From the NCBI RefSeq assembly GCF_003002055.1, contig NZ_PVZF01000004.1, positions 248,001-312,000 of the forward strand: a DNA stretch of 64,000 bases. The letters run 5' to 3'. Every line of letters starts with the position of its first letter. Within the stretch, counting starts at the first letter, position 1. The position numbers were made by a program, and so were the translations under genes. The DNA is from Kineococcus rhizosphaerae. Lineage in GTDB: Bacteria; Actinomycetota; Actinomycetes; Actinomycetales; Kineococcaceae. The notes beneath the pieces were generated by a model that had not been told where the DNA came from, made no database searches, and was given only the letters and a program-made list of their open reading frames with translations. Shown piece after piece: positions 53,321 to 60,678 of the stretch.

Positions 53321-55744
53321 GTGAGTCCGCACGAGCACGAGGTGAGCCGCGACGGGGACGCGCCCCGCTGGCAGCGCCTCCTCGACGCCGGGACCCGCGG
53401 CGACCGCGTGCGCCACGTCGAGCTGCTGCCCGCGCGCTCCGGCGTGCGGCTGCCCTGGCCCGCCTGGGCCGACCCCGCCGTCGTCGAGGCCCTGCAGCGC
53501 GGCACGGGTGGTCTGCCCTGGCGCCACCAGGTGCGGGCCGCCGAGTCCGTGCGCGCCGGCCGCTCCACCGTCCTGTCCGCCGGGACGGCCTCGGGCAAGT
53601 CCCTGGGCTTCCAGCTGCCGGTCCTCACCGCCCTGCGCGAGACCGCCCGCACCTCGCCCAACGGCAAGGGCGCCACCGCCCTCTACCTGTCCCCCACCAA
53701 GGCGCTGGCGGCCGACCAGGACGCGCGGCTGCGAGCGTTGAAGCTCGACGCACCGGTCACCAGCACCTACGACGGGGACACCCCGCCGGAGGTGCGCCGG
53801 TGGATCCGCGAGCACGCGGCGCTGGTCCTGACGAACGTCGACATGCTGCACCGCTCGGTCCTGCCCGGCCACGAGCACTGGGCGAGCTTCCTGCGCCGCC
53901 TGCGGTTCGTCGTGGTCGACGAGCTGCACACCTACCGGGGCGTGTTCGGCTCGCACGCCGCCGCCGTCCTGCGCCGGTTGCGCCGCCTCGCCGCCCGCTA
54001 CGGCGCCGACCCCGTCTTCGTCCTCGCCTCGGCCACCGTCGCCGAACCGGCCACGACGGCCCGCCGGCTGACGGGTCTGGACGTGCACGCCGTCACCGAG
54101 GACGCCTCCGCCCGCCCCGCCGTGTCCGTGGCCCTGTGGGAACCGCCGCTGCGCCCCGCCGGTGGCGAGCGGGGCGCGAAGGGCGAACGCCGCACGGCCA
54201 CGGCCGAGGCGTCCGACCTGCTCGGCGACCTCGTGCTGGAGGGGGTGCGCACACTCGCGTTCGTCCGCAGCCGCACGGGCGCCGAGTCGGTCGCCGCGGG
54301 CGCGCGCCGCCGGCTGGCCGACGTCGACCCCGACCTCGCGGGCCGGGTCGTGGCCTACCGCGGCGGGTACCTGCCCGAGGACCGGCGCGTCCTGGAGGAG
54401 GGGCTGCGCACGGGCCGCGTCGTCGGCATGGCGACGACGAACGCCCTCGAGCTCGGCGTCGACGTCGCCGGGCTCGACGCCGTCCTGGTGGCCGGCTGGC
54501 CGGGGACCCGCGCCTCGTTCTGGCAGCAGATCGGCCGCGCGGGCCGGCGCGGGAACCCCGCCCTCGGCGTGCTCGTCTCCCGCGACGACCCGCTGGACAC
54601 CTACCTGGTCCACCACCCCGAGGCGTTGTTCGGCGCCGGGGTCGAGGCCACCGTCCTGGACCCCGACAACGCCTACGTCCTGGCCCCGCACCTGGCCGCG
54701 GCGGCCCAGGAACTGCCGCTGACCGAGGCCGACCTCGACCTGTTCGGTCCCGTCGCCGGCGACGTCGTGGACCTCCTCGTCCGGCGGGACATGCTGCGCC
54801 GCAGGGCGAACGGTTGGTACTGGACGCGCCGGGACCGGGCCGTCGACCTCACCGACCTGCGCGGGGCGGGCGGCAGCGTCCGGATCGTCGAGGACGTCAC
54901 GGCCCGGATCCTGGGGACGGTGGAGGCGAGTTCGGCCGACTCCGCCGTCCACGAGGGCGCGGTGCACGTCCACCAGGGCCGCACCTACCTCGTCGACCGG
55001 CTCGACCTGGACGAACTCGTCGCCGTCGTGCACCTCGAACCCGACCCGGGGTACACGACCCACGCGCGCTCGGCCTCCGAGGTGCGGGTCCTGGCCGTCG
55101 ACTCCAGCCGGCGGGCGGGCCCGGTCCAGGTCGCCGCCGGGGTCGTGGAGGTGACGAGCCGGGTGACGGGCTTCCTGCGCCGCAAGGTCGGCAGCGGGAC
55201 CGTGCTCGGCGAGCAGCCCCTCGACCTGCCCGAGCGCCGGCTGCGGACCCGCGCGGTGTGGTGGACCCTCGACGAGGACGCCGCCGAGGCGGTGCTGGGC
55301 GACGTGACGCGACTGCCCGGCGCGCTGCACGCCGCCGAGCACGCCGCCATCGGGTTGCTGCCCCTGCTCGCGACGTGCGACCGCTGGGACCTCGGCGGGC
55401 TGTCGACGGCCCTGCACCCCGACACCGGGCTGCCCACGGTGTTCGTCCACGACGCCGTCCCCGGCGGGGCCGGTTTCGCCGACCGCGGCCACGAGCGGGT
55501 CGCCGACTGGCTGCGCGCCACCCGCGACGCGGTGCGGGCCTGCGCGTGCGAGGACGGCTGCCCCGCATGCGTGCAGTCGCCCAAGTGCGGCAACGGGAAC
55601 GAACCCCTCGACAAGGCCGGGGCGCTGGGGCTGCTCGACGTGCTCGTGACCGCCGTCGAGACCCCCGACCGGACCACCGACCGCTCCACCGACCGGACGA
55701 CCGACCCGCGACCGGCTCACCCCGCCTCCCCCGAGGTGGCCTGA
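53321..55744 (+). CDS. DEAD/DEAH-box helicase with C-terminal DUF1998 zinc domain (MrfA-like)
   Basis: An 807-residue helicase from GTG 53321. Motif I is SAGTASGKSLG (87-97), motif II DELH (about 200), SATVAEP, ELGVDVAG and QQIGRAGRRG motifs follow. The C-terminal four-cysteine cluster CACEDGCPACVQSPKC marks the MrfA/YprA group, involved in repair of mitomycin damage in Bacillus; Rv3649 is the mycobacterial homologue. The last 28 bp overlap the convergent TadE-like gene. Short DRTTDRSTDRTTD tail is low complexity. Confidence 0.93.
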   Translation: MSPHEHEVSRDGDAPRWQRLLDAGTRGDRVRHVELLPARSGVRLPWPAWADPAVVEALQRGTGGLPWRHQVRAAESVRAGRSTVLSAGTASGKSLGFQLPVLTALRETARTSPNGKGATALYLSPTKALAADQDARLRALKLDAPVTSTYDGDTPPEVRRWIREHAALVLTNVDMLHRSVLPGHEHWASFLRRLRFVVVDELHTYRGVFGSHAAAVLRRLRRLAARYGADPVFVLASATVAEPATTARRLTGLDVHAVTEDASARPAVSVALWEPPLRPAGGERGAKGERRTATAEASDLLGDLVLEGVRTLAFVRSRTGAESVAAGARRRLADVDPDLAGRVVAYRGGYLPEDRRVLEEGLRTGRVVGMATTNALELGVDVAGLDAVLVAGWPGTRASFWQQIGRAGRRGNPALGVLVSRDDPLDTYLVHHPEALFGAGVEATVLDPDNAYVLAPHLAAAAQELPLTEADLDLFGPVAGDVVDLLVRRDMLRRRANGWYWTRRDRAVDLTDLRGAGGSVRIVEDVTARILGTVEASSADSAVHEGAVHVHQGRTYLVDRLDLDELVAVVHLEPDPGYTTHARSASEVRVLAVDSSRRAGPVQVAAGVVEVTSRVTGFLRRKVGSGTVLGEQPLDLPERRLRTRAVWWTLDEDAAEAVLGDVTRLPGALHAAEHAAIGLLPLLATCDRWDLGGLSTALHPDTGLPTVFVHDAVPGGAGFADRGHERVADWLRATRDAVRACACEDGCPACVQSPKCGNGNEPLDKAGALGLLDVLVTAVETPDRTTDRSTDRTTDPRPAHPASPEVA

Positions 55745-56106
55745 CCGGCGCGCGCCGACGCCCGCGCGGCCCCGAACCGCCCGGCCACCCCGGCCGGGCG
55801 GACGAGCGCGGTCACCGCGACCGTCCCGTCGCCGGCGACCGCGCACGCGCTCAGCTCGGCCCCCTGCGCCGCCGCCACCGTCGCGGCCCGGGCGCACGGT
55901 CGCCCCGCCGCCCGGCCCACGACGACGTCCGCGGCCGCGAGGGCCGCGAGGTCGGCGGCCGCCTCCGCCCGGTGGCGGGCGACGACCGCCGAGGCCAGCG
56001 CGAGGACGAGCAGCAGGGCCGACAGCAGGGCGGCGCAGGTCCCCACGGCGAGCACGCTGCCGCTGCCCTCCTCCCCGCCACCGGGCACGGCGGTCACGAC
56101 GGTCAC
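55717..56106 (-). CDS. TadE-like / Rv3654c family secreted protein
   Basis: GTG 56106 (GTGA with the upstream TadE gene) gives 129 residues. A hydrophobic helix (about 18-45, SVLAVGTCAALLSALLLVLA) is preceded by a prepilin-like EEGSGSV, then an Ala-rich helix ADLAALAAADVV and two cysteines. This is the pattern of TadG/Rv3654c-type minor pseudopilins. Its 3' end overlaps the helicase gene by 28 bp. Last gene of the Tad operon. Confidence 0.78.
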   Translation of the reverse strand: MTVVTAVPGGGEEGSGSVLAVGTCAALLSALLLVLALASAVVARHRAEAAADLAALAAADVVVGRAAGRPCARAATVAAAQGAELSACAVAGDGTVAVTALVRPAGVAGRFGAARASARAGQATSGEAG

Positions 56107-56450
56107 GACTCGGCCGCCGCCGTGGCCGACCCCCGGGCGAGCACGGTGCCCCCGACCGGTCCGGCGATGCGCTGGCGGGAACTGACCTCGACGGTCACGG
56201 AGGACCCCGCGACCCGCACGGAGACCTCCGCGCCGCGGGGCCCGGCCGCACGCGCCGCCCACCGGACGACGTCGGGACCCTCCCCGCGGGCCGCGGCCCG
56301 GGCCCCGGCCCGGGCCGCGTCGACGCACTGGACCTGGGCCACGACGACCCGCACCGCCCCGGTCCCCAGGGCGAGGAGGACGACGACGGTGGGCAGCAGC
56401 AGCGCGAACTCCGCCGTCACCGAGCCCCCGTCGCGCGGACGCCGGCTCAC
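56103..56450 (-). CDS. TadE family pilus assembly protein
   Basis: GTG 56450 gives 115 residues. The TadE signature GSVTAEFALLLPTVVVLLAL (about 10-29) contains the conserved Glu of the prepilin-type helix; a short extracytoplasmic domain follows. Overlaps DUF4244 upstream and the Rv3654c-like gene downstream by GTGA. Homologous position to Rv3655c in M. tuberculosis. Predicted minor pilin. Confidence 0.85.
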   Translation of the reverse strand: MSRRPRDGGSVTAEFALLLPTVVVLLALGTGAVRVVVAQVQCVDAARAGARAAARGEGPDVVRWAARAAGPRGAEVSVRVAGSSVTVEVSSRQRIAGPVGGTVLARGSATAAAES

Positions 56451-56701
56451 CCCAGCGACAGGCCCTGGCGGACGATCCCCAGGAGCATCTCCCGGACCTC
56501 GTCGCTGCGCAGGATGACGATGAGCAGTCCCGCGAAACCGCACGCGGCCAGGGTGGCCATCGCGTACTCCGCGGTCGCCATCCCGGCGTCGGGACCCGGT
56601 TCCGGCACGACCGGCGGCTCCTGCGGAACCCCTTCGCGAACCCGTCCGGGAACCTGCCCGGGAACCTGCCCGGGAACCTGCCCGGGAACCTCGTCCTGCA
56701 T
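56447..56701 (-). CDS. Flp pilin-like DUF4244 protein
   Basis: ATG 56701 behind GGAGGAACG gives 84 residues. A proline-rich N-terminus (VPGQ repeated, from 12-bp tandem copies) precedes GMATAEYAMATLAACGFAGL, the Flp-type TAEYA prepilin motif with conserved Glu/Tyr. Likely the major pilin of this Tad-like system. It begins a second transcription unit, 147 bp after tadC. Repeat-encoded extension is unusual for the family. Confidence 0.85.
   Translation of the reverse strand: MQDEVPGQVPGQVPGQVPGRVREGVPQEPPVVPEPGPDAGMATAEYAMATLAACGFAGLLIVILRSDEVREMLLGIVRQGLSLG
56648..56691. repeat. 12-bp tandem repeat in the pilin gene
   Basis: About 3.7 copies of GGGAACCTGCCC, in frame, encoding the VPGQ repeat. 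Copy number would be expected to vary by slippage. Confidence 0.9.
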
Positions 56702-56790
56702 CGTTCCTCCTCCTCGTCGACGACCCGGGAACCCCCGGCCCGCAAGCACTCTCACCGTCCTGGACCGTCACCGGGCGACGTCGCGCCCCG

Positions 56791-56841
56791 CCTGTGGACG
56801 ACACGCCGCCGGCGGGGTCCTGTGGATGCGGCGACGTCACG
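56791..56841. promoter_or_regulatory. shared Tad-locus module, copy upstream of the pilin gene
   Basis: Begins CCTGTGGACGACACGCCG, contains a second TGTGGA, and ends GTCACG. It closely resembles 60361-60410 upstream of ssd. Lies between tadC and the pilin gene, 90 bp before the pilin start. Contains DnaA-box-like and GACAC motifs. Confidence 0.55.
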
Positions 56842-56848
56842 ACGGGCG

Positions 56849-57433
56849 TCACGACAGCACCTGCCCCGCGAGCGTCAGCACCACCGGGACCACACCCAGC
56901 AGCAGGAACGCGGGCAGCGTGCACAACCCCAGGGGCAGCACGAGCCGCGCGGCGAGCCGGCCGGCCGCGGCCTCGGCCTCCCAGCGGCGCCGGGCCCGGC
57001 GCGACGTCGCCGCCGACGCCAGCAGGGTCGCGGCGGGAGCCCCCGTCCGCGCCGACAGCAGGAGGGGTTCGGCCAGGTCGTCCCAGGTGCCGTGCCCGGC
57101 CAGGACCTCGGCGAACTCGGCCGGGTCCGCGCCCCAGGACAACCGCACCGCGGCCCGGCGCAGCACGGCGTCCTCGGCGAACCCCTCGGCGGCCAGGGCG
57201 TCCAGGGCCGCTTCCAGGGCCCGCCCGGGCGGCAGCCCGGCGCCCACGGCCGCCGCGACGAGGTCGCACACGAGCGCGACGTCGGGTGCAGGCGGTCCCC
57301 CCGGGTCCCGACGGCGCAGCCGCACCCGGCGCCGTGCCGGACGAGCCGACCGCGCCCGCACGCCCCCCGCGACCAGGACGGCCGCCCCGAGCAGCACCCC
57401 GACCCCCACCCCGGCGCCCACCCCGGCGCTCAC
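56849..57433 (-). CDS. tadC: TadC-like type II secretion F-domain protein
   Basis: GTG 57433 (GTGA with tadB) gives 194 residues, shorter than classic TadC. An initial membrane helix (about 2-22), a cytoplasmic F-domain (VALVCDLVAAAVGAGLPPGR, RLSWGADPAEFAEVL) and a final hydrophobic pair ending in LGVVPVVLTLAGQVLS. Inner-membrane platform of the pilus machine with TadB. Corresponds to Rv3657c. Confidence 0.82.
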   Translation of the reverse strand: MSAGVGAGVGVGVLLGAAVLVAGGVRARSARPARRRVRLRRRDPGGPPAPDVALVCDLVAAAVGAGLPPGRALEAALDALAAEGFAEDAVLRRAAVRLSWGADPAEFAEVLAGHGTWDDLAEPLLLSARTGAPAATLLASAATSRRARRRWEAEAAAGRLAARLVLPLGLCTLPAFLLLGVVPVVLTLAGQVLS

Positions 57434-58008
57434 CCCGCGGCCCGCTCGGCCGCGGCCACCAGCCGAGCGCTCCACCACCGGCCCGCGCACAGCAGCACGC
57501 CCCCGGCCACGGCGCACAGCCGGCCCGGCGCCGAGCCGAGCAGCGCCACCCACGGCGGGGCTCCCAGCGCCGCGCCCAGGACGAGCCCGAGCAGCGGCAG
57601 CGCGGAGACCGTGCGGGCGCTGACCCGGGCCCCGGCCAGGGCCGTGCGGACGGCGGCCCGGGCCGCGGCGTCGGCGCGCACCCCGCCCGCGCAGGCGTCG
57701 AGCGCCTCGGCGGCCGGCGCGCCCGTCACCGTCACGAGCCGCCACACGGCACGGACGTCCGCCGGGGCGTCCGCCCCGCCACCGGCGTGCTGCCAGGCGC
57801 TCGCGGGGGCCACCCCCGCCCGCAGCAGGGCGGCGGCGCGTTCGGCCGTGCGCGCCCCGGCCGTCCCGTCGTCCCGCGTGTCCCGCCGACCCGCCCGGGG
57901 CCGCGGCCGGGTCCACCGGGACCGGGCGCGGCGCAGCCCGGGACCGGGCCGGACCAGCGCCGCGGCCAGCAGCAGCGCGGCCACCGGCAGCCCCTCCGCC
58001 GGGCTCAC
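57430..58008 (-). CDS. tadB: TadB-like type II secretion F-domain protein
   Basis: GTG 58008 (GTGA with tadA) gives 192 residues. A first hydrophobic helix (VAALLLAAALV), an F-domain (RTAERAAALLRAGVAPASAW), and two more hydrophobic segments near the end. Much shorter than proteobacterial TadB but typical of the actinobacterial form (Rv3658c). Platform protein. Confidence 0.8.
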   Translation of the reverse strand: MSPAEGLPVAALLLAAALVRPGPGLRRARSRWTRPRPRAGRRDTRDDGTAGARTAERAAALLRAGVAPASAWQHAGGGADAPADVRAVWRLVTVTGAPAAEALDACAGGVRADAAARAAVRTALAGARVSARTVSALPLLGLVLGAALGAPPWVALLGSAPGRLCAVAGGVLLCAGRWWSARLVAAAERAAG

Positions 58009-59183
58009 GGGGCGCACCGGCCCGCTCGCGACGGCCCGGTCCGGGCCACGAGCCGGTTCAGCCCGGGCCCGGCGCGGACCCCGGAGGAGGTCCGCACGAG
58101 CGCGGGCAGGACGACCGCCCGGCCGCGGTCGGCGGTGACCACGCCCACCTCGCCGACCCCGCGCCGGCCGTCGACGCGGTCGACGTGGACGACGACGTCG
58201 ACCCCGGCCAGCACCTGCGCGTCGACGACGGCCGGCCCCACGCCCGCGGTGGCGGCCAGGGCGTGCAGCCGCACGGGCACGTCGGCGGCCGCGTTGGCGT
58301 GCAGCGTGCCCGCCCCGCCGGAGTGCCCGGTGTTCAGGGCGGCGAGCAGGTCGCGGACCTCCGCTCCGCGGCACTCGCCCACGACGAGCCGGTCGGGCCG
58401 CATCCGCAGCGCCTGCCGCACGAGGTCGTCGAGCCCCACGGTGCCGCGACCCTCGACGTTGCCGTGCCGCGCCTCCAGCCGCACGACGTGGGGGTGGTCG
58501 GGCCGCAGCTCCCCCGAGTCCTCCACCACGACGATCCGCTCGTCCGCCGGGACCAGCCCCAGCAGGGCCTGCAGCAGCGTCGTCTTGCCGCTGCCCGTGC
58601 CGCCGCTGACGAGGAAGGACAGCCGCCGGGCGACGACGGCGCGCAGCACCTCGCCCAGCTCGGCGGGCACCGCTCCTGAGGACTCGAGCTCCTCGAGGCC
58701 GAGGCGCCGCACGGCCGGCACCCGCAGGCTCAGGTGCGTGCCGTCGGGGGCCAGCGGGGGCAGCACGGCGTGCAGCCGGGTCCCGTCGGGCAGCCGGGCG
58801 TCGACGAACGGGCTGGCCTCGTCGAGGCGCCGTCCGGCACCGGCGGCGAGCCGGACCGCGAGCGCCCGCACCTCGCTCTCGCCGTCCAGGACGAGGTCGT
58901 GGCGACGCAGCCCGTGGCCGTCGTCGACCCAGACCTGCCCGCCGCCGTTGACGAGGACGTCGGTCGTCCCGGCGACGTCGAGCAGGGGTTGCAGCCGTCC
59001 GGCTCCGGCCAGGGCGGCCCCGACGGCGTCGAGCAGCCGCAGCAGGTCGGCCGCGCCGAGCACGACCCCCTCGACGCGGGCCGCCGCGGCCACGGCCTGC
59101 GGGTCGGGGACGCGGGCCTCCAGCGCGAGCCGGTCGCGGACGCGGCCGACGATGCCGGCGAACTCCTCCTCGGCCAGCCTCAC
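58005..59183 (-). CDS. tadA: TadA/CpaF secretion ATPase
   Basis: A 392-residue ATPase. Walker A SGGTGSGKTT (193-202), Asp-box/Walker B region IVVVEDSGELRPDHPHVVRL and VGECRGAEVRDLL, and His-box GTLHAN. It powers pilus assembly. GTG 59183 overlaps the ssd stop. Corresponds to Rv3659c. Confidence 0.94.
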   Translation of the reverse strand: MRLAEEEFAGIVGRVRDRLALEARVPDPQAVAAAARVEGVVLGAADLLRLLDAVGAALAGAGRLQPLLDVAGTTDVLVNGGGQVWVDDGHGLRRHDLVLDGESEVRALAVRLAAGAGRRLDEASPFVDARLPDGTRLHAVLPPLAPDGTHLSLRVPAVRRLGLEELESSGAVPAELGEVLRAVVARRLSFLVSGGTGSGKTTLLQALLGLVPADERIVVVEDSGELRPDHPHVVRLEARHGNVEGRGTVGLDDLVRQALRMRPDRLVVGECRGAEVRDLLAALNTGHSGGAGTLHANAAADVPVRLHALAATAGVGPAVVDAQVLAGVDVVVHVDRVDGRRGVGEVGVVTADRGRAVVLPALVRTSSGVRAGPGLNRLVARTGPSRAGRCAP

Positions 59184-60286
59184 GCCGGGGTCCAGTCGCG
59201 GGCGCAGGACATCGCGAACACCCGCAGGCTGCTGCGGCGGCCACCGGGGACCCCCTCACCGAGTTCGAGGCGGGTGTCGAGGTCGCGGTCGGGGCGCAGG
59301 ACCCCGGCCAGCGGGGCTCCGGCGACGTCGGCGACGTCCTCGGGGTCCGGTCCGGCCCCGACGTCGCGCACGACGAGCCGCACCGGGGTCGCGGTGGTCC
59401 GGCGCAGGTCGTCGAGGACGGCGCTGGCGGCCGCGGCCCCGCGGGTGGTGCCGGGGGTGACGAGGAGGACCTCGTCGCAGGCGCCGAGCACGGGCCCGAG
59501 CCCGTCGAGGACGCCGCGGGGCAGGTCGAGGACGGTCGCGGCGAAGGTGCGGCGGGCGGCGTCGACGACGGTCCACAGCTGGGCGGGGTCGGGTCCGGAC
59601 GCCGCGCGGCGGTCGGTCGCCAGGAGCCTGAGCCCCGCGCCGAGGTCGACGGCCGAGCGCAGCGCCCGGGGTCCCAGCCGTCCCTCGACGCCGGCGAGGT
59701 CGCCCCAGCGCAGTCCCGGCAGGGCGTCGGCCCCCACGAGGAGGTCCAGCCCGCCCGAGCGCGGGTCGGCGTCGAGCAGGAGGCAGTCGCCGGTGGTCTC
59801 GGCGAGCGCCCGGGCGAGCCCGGCGGCCAGGACGCTGGCCCCCGCCCCTCCCGTGCCGCCCACGACGGCGACGGTCCGGCCGCGGCCCCCGGGCCCGTCG
59901 GCGACGTCGGAGAGGCGCTCCAGCAGCCACTCCTGCGCCTCGGGCAGGACGACGGCGTGGTCGGGGCGGGCGGTGGACGCCCGCTGCCACCAGGGCGCGG
60001 GCACGGGGGCCCGGCCCACGACGACGTACTGGGCTCCGCCGCGGCGGGCGGCGTCGGCGTCGGCGGGGTCCGCGTCGACGCCGGCGAGGACGAGCCGGAC
60101 CTCGTCCCCGTCCGTGGCGCCGGTCCGCCGCAGGACGCACCCGGCGGCGGCGGCCAGCCGGGTGACGGCGGTGGCGAGCTCCTCGTCGCCGGTGAGCAGC
60201 ACGACGACGCCGGGGGCGTCGGCACGGCCGGGGGCGGGCACGGGACGTCGGGCGCGGCGGGTCTGGTCCTGGTGGCGCACGGGCAC
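59180..60286 (-). CDS. ssd: Ssd/CpaE-like MinD-family ATPase
   Basis: GTG 60286 behind AGGAGCCGACC gives 368 residues. An N-terminal receiver-like domain (about 25-110) lacks an evident phospho-aspartate; a MinD-like ATPase follows with VAVVGGTGGAGASVLAAGL (a deviant Walker A lacking the usual KGG lysine arrangement), DADPRSGGLDLLVG. Rv3660c (Ssd) is a septum-site regulator; CpaE localises pili. Starts the Tad operon. Confidence 0.87.
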   Translation of the reverse strand: MPVRHQDQTRRARRPVPAPGRADAPGVVVLLTGDEELATAVTRLAAAAGCVLRRTGATDGDEVRLVLAGVDADPADADAARRGGAQYVVVGRAPVPAPWWQRASTARPDHAVVLPEAQEWLLERLSDVADGPGGRGRTVAVVGGTGGAGASVLAAGLARALAETTGDCLLLDADPRSGGLDLLVGADALPGLRWGDLAGVEGRLGPRALRSAVDLGAGLRLLATDRRAASGPDPAQLWTVVDAARRTFAATVLDLPRGVLDGLGPVLGACDEVLLVTPGTTRGAAAASAVLDDLRRTTATPVRLVVRDVGAGPDPEDVADVAGAPLAGVLRPDRDLDTRLELGEGVPGGRRSSLRVFAMSCARDWTPA

Positions 60287-60360
60287 GGTCGGCTCCTCAC
60301 GGGGTCGGGGAGGACCACCGTGGGGGCGGTGCGGGGGCCGGCGTCGCGCCGTGGTGAGCA

Positions 60361-60410
60361 CCTGTGGACGACACGCCGTGGCCGGCGTCTGTGGACACCG
60401 CGGCGTCACG
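60361..60410. promoter_or_regulatory. shared Tad-locus module, copy upstream of ssd
   Basis: Begins CCTGTGGACGACACGCCG and ends GTCACG, with a central TGTGGACACCG. It lies 75 bp before the ssd start. A third TGTGGACGAC is at about 60432. The remainder of 60287-60678 holds two hairpins (60459-60493 and a smaller one near 60499-60521) and no gene. Confidence 0.55.
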
Positions 60411-60458
60411 GGGACGCGGGCCGACGGGGGGTGTGGACGACGTCCGGAGGGGAAAGGA

Positions 60459-60493
60459 GGACGGCCCCCGCTGGGGGGGAGCGGGGGCCGTCC
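60459..60493 (-). terminator. strong hairpin downstream of the PBP gene
   Basis: Perfect 14-bp stem (GGACGGCCCCCGCT and AGCGGGGGCCGTCC) with a G7 loop; on the minus strand followed by TCCTTTCC. It would separate the PBP gene from ssd, or sit in an ssd leader. Confidence 0.7.
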
Positions 60494-60678
60494 ACGGTCC
60501 GGCTCGGGGGGGATGAGCCGGGTCCGCATGTAGCCCACAGGGCGTACTGCAACATCCTCACCCCTGGTGGGGTGCGTTGGCAATTCCTTCGAGGGATCGA
60601 GCGGAGATTTCGTGCCCGTGCGCGCCCGCGTCGCAGGGTTCCTGCACGGGACCTGCACAGGGAAGACCCCGGGTCGGC

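Noticed and set aside
60361-60440. Replication origin, from TGTGGAC-like boxes
   Set aside because: Only three imperfect boxes, no AT-rich unwinding region, and no dnaA/dnaN/gyrB genes nearby.
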